DNA from: Hamadaea flava
GTDB taxonomy: Bacteria; Actinomycetota; Actinomycetes; Mycobacteriales; Micromonosporaceae
Assembly (NCBI RefSeq): GCF_024172085.1
Contig: NZ_JAMZDZ010000001.1
Coordinates: 2,170,001-2,234,000, forward strand
Length of the DNA stretch: 64,000 nucleotides
Direction: 5' to 3'
Each line of letters starts with the position of its first letter. Positions within the stretch are counted from its first letter, which is position 1. Below the pieces are notes generated by a model that saw nothing but the letters and a program-made list of their open reading frames with translations, ran no database searches and was not told the origin of the DNA. The position numbers were made by a program, and so were the translations under genes. Of this stretch, positions 62,682-64,000 are shown in pieces.

Positions 62682-63263
62682 TCAGACGGCGTCTGATGCG
62701 TGATGCAAGGCGGCGGTCAGGCGCTGCACCGTGGGGGCAAGGTCGGCCAATAATGGCCAACTAGCTGCGGTGCTGTGATCAGGAAAGGGGCCGATTGCGC
62801 AGATCAGGGGCTGTTGCCGATAGACCAGGACGAGGATCGCGGTGGGTCCGTCGGCGTCTGCGGGATGAATGGTCTCCGCGATGTCGTCGGGCGTGTTCGT
62901 CCAGAGGTCGAGGGGCGGGATCTTGTCGGGGAGGTATAGAGGCAGTGCCCGGGTGGCGGCCACGTCGGGACGGGACAAGGCCGCGGTCGCCGCGTAGCTG
63001 TTGGCTGCGGTGTTGCCAGTGAATGGCCCGTATGCGGTGATGCCGCCGCTGAGGTCGATCGCCGCGAGGATGTGGGGTGCGGTGTCCTCATCGCTGTCCA
63101 TCAAGCCGATGGTGAACATGTCGCCGCTGTGTAGGTCGGTCATCGTCACCATGACCGGTTGCTGGTCACTGTCGCGAAACCATTGTCCGACGTCGAAGTG
63201 TTCGCCGATGACGGTGAGGAATCGGCGGTAGGCCCGATTGTCGGGATTGAAGGGTGAGCTCAC
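62682..63263 (-). CDS. Hypothetical 193-aa protein
   Basis: GTG 63263 follows GAGGAG. The product is soluble and acidic (RFLTVIGEHFDVGQWFRDSD near 15-35, TAILVLVYRQQPLICAIGPF near 141-160). No family recognised. It belongs to the same minus-strand group as the DUF4314/DUF4262 genes. Confidence 0.6.
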   Translation of the reverse strand: MSSPFNPDNRAYRRFLTVIGEHFDVGQWFRDSDQQPVMVTMTDLHSGDMFTIGLMDSDEDTAPHILAAIDLSGGITAYGPFTGNTAANSYAATAALSRPDVAATRALPLYLPDKIPPLDLWTNTPDDIAETIHPADADGPTAILVLVYRQQPLICAIGPFPDHSTAASWPLLADLAPTVQRLTAALHHASDAV

Positions 63264-63514
63264 ATCGTGCTCCTCGTGGGGGATTGTCCGCCCGCAATGC
63301 GGCCGGGGTTGTTGGGCTGGCATCGCATCGACCCGTGCTGTGTGCGATCGGTCAAGTCGCGTGGGCGATGCCTGGACTTGGCCGGCTTTTGCCGCACGGC
63401 TGCGCTGGGAACGGCCAGTCCAGGGCGGTGTCGATTCCCGGGGCGCTGCCAGGCCCGGCGCGGCCAGCGAGTCTTGGGGGGCAGCGGCGGGCGTCGCGTT
63501 GTGGTCTGTCCGGG

Positions 63515-64000
63515 TCAGTCGAGGTCGCCGTCGAGGATTCGGTCGACGCGGTGCCCGACCGGCACCGTCTTCAGCGGCGGTCCAGTAACGAGTTGCGGGT
63601 CGTATGCGGCCAGTTGCTGGCGGATGGCGGCTTCGGCGAGGATTCGGCTGTCGATGCCGCGGAGGCACACTAGGTAGGTGACGGTCTGCGGGGCGGACCA
63701 CTGCCCTGGCGCGGTTTCGGTCGGCTCGTGGTGGGTGACCGGTCCGGTGGTGTAGGTGATGGGCAGCATGTATTGGGGCCGGGTCGGGTAGATGTCGGCG
63801 ATGGCGCGGCTGGCAGCCGACGCGGCGTCGGCGGCGCTGGCGGCGTGCACGGTCACCGGGATTGTGGCGGTGATCTCGTATTGCCAGGAGCGCGGCAGGG
63901 GCTGCAGGCCCATGGCGGTCAGGATCTGGTCGGCGTAGTCGTATCCGAGGTCGCCGGTGGTGCCGAGGCCGTTGCCGATGTCGTCGATGACCTGTCTGCG
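63515..64000 (-). CDS. Hypothetical protein, 5' end outside the window
   Basis: The frame is open through the right edge; translation from 64000 gives VIDDIGNGLGTTGDLGYDYA before the internal ATG at 63913, with coding composition throughout. The visible part is about 161 residues: a helical N-terminus, then strands WQYEITATIPVTVHAASAAD and a C-terminal strand-rich region. Similar proteins are common on actinomycete mobile elements. No function assigned. Confidence 0.6.
   Translation of the reverse strand, partial: RRQVIDDIGNGLGTTGDLGYDYADQILTAMGLQPLPRSWQYEITATIPVTVHAASAADAASAASRAIADIYPTRPQYMLPITYTTGPVTHHEPTETAPGQWSAPQTVTYLVCLRGIDSRILAEAAIRQQLAAYDPQLVTGPPLKTVPVGHRVDRILDGDLD

Noticed and set aside
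1-64000. CRISPR arrays, rRNA genes, insertion sequences and transposases
   Set aside because: I looked for regular spaced repeats, conserved rRNA segments and transposase or integrase motifs and found none that could be supported.

Overview
The window is high-GC DNA with long, tightly packed operons, many 4-base ATGA/GTGA stop-start overlaps and GTG starts. A conservon-type signalling module, type VII-like (WXG/EspC-like) toxin cassettes, XRE/MmyB-type regulators and a LysM-BTAD regulator point to a filamentous actinomycete; Micromonosporaceae is my best guess, by inference only. I see no rRNA, tRNA or CRISPR array. Several genes are split by apparent single-base indels, which looks more like sequence error than decay.

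Layout. 1-13.5 kb (+): the end of a methyltransferase, then a conservon-like signalling set (GTPase, nitrate-sensor-type histidine kinase, roadblock protein) running directly into a branched-chain-amino-acid-type ABC uptake system (lipoprotein, second methyltransferase, two permeases, fused double ATPase), a further ABC ATPase, a TPR membrane protein, a nucleotidyltransferase-fold protein and small membrane proteins. 13.7-15.1 kb (-): three small genes of unknown function, one secreted. 15.3-27.4 kb (+): an alpha/beta hydrolase, then a long operon of nucleotide and phosphoryl chemistry: three aminoglycoside-phosphotransferase-fold kinases, Nudix proteins, a four-domain Nudix-GrpB-Nudix-ITPase fusion, a P-loop kinase, a HIT protein and a TylM1/DesVI-like methyltransferase. 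27.5-31.1 kb (+): a frameshifted ABC exporter and a Fes-type esterase. 31.4-34.5 kb (-): unknown genes, including a second copy of the 154-aa family seen at 13.7 kb.

34.7-41 kb holds two divergent polymorphic-toxin cassettes. Each has an EspC-like helper, a large WXG-like protein with nearly the same N-terminal two thirds but a different HExxH-containing C-terminus, and a coupled small protein likely to give immunity. 41.3-47.5 kb contains a ribbon-helix-helix protein, a MAB_1171c-like membrane protein with an MpaB-family oxygenase, an XRE/ImmA pair and an MmyB-like regulator.

47.5-57.8 kb is the most unusual part. A minus-strand operon encodes two different tryptophan-dioxygenase-like heme proteins around a kynureninase-like PLP enzyme. 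It faces a plus-strand operon of ATP-grasp ligase, MFS exporter and membrane-anchored Hsp70-like protein across a repeat-rich AT-rich control region. I read it as a candidate small-molecule pathway using a tryptophan or indole-type substrate. A LysM-BTAD protein follows, preceded by a perfect hairpin made of two DnaA-box-like 9-mers. The right end (61-64 kb, -) carries DUF4314, DUF4262 and other small genes of the kind found on actinomycete plasmids and integrative elements.
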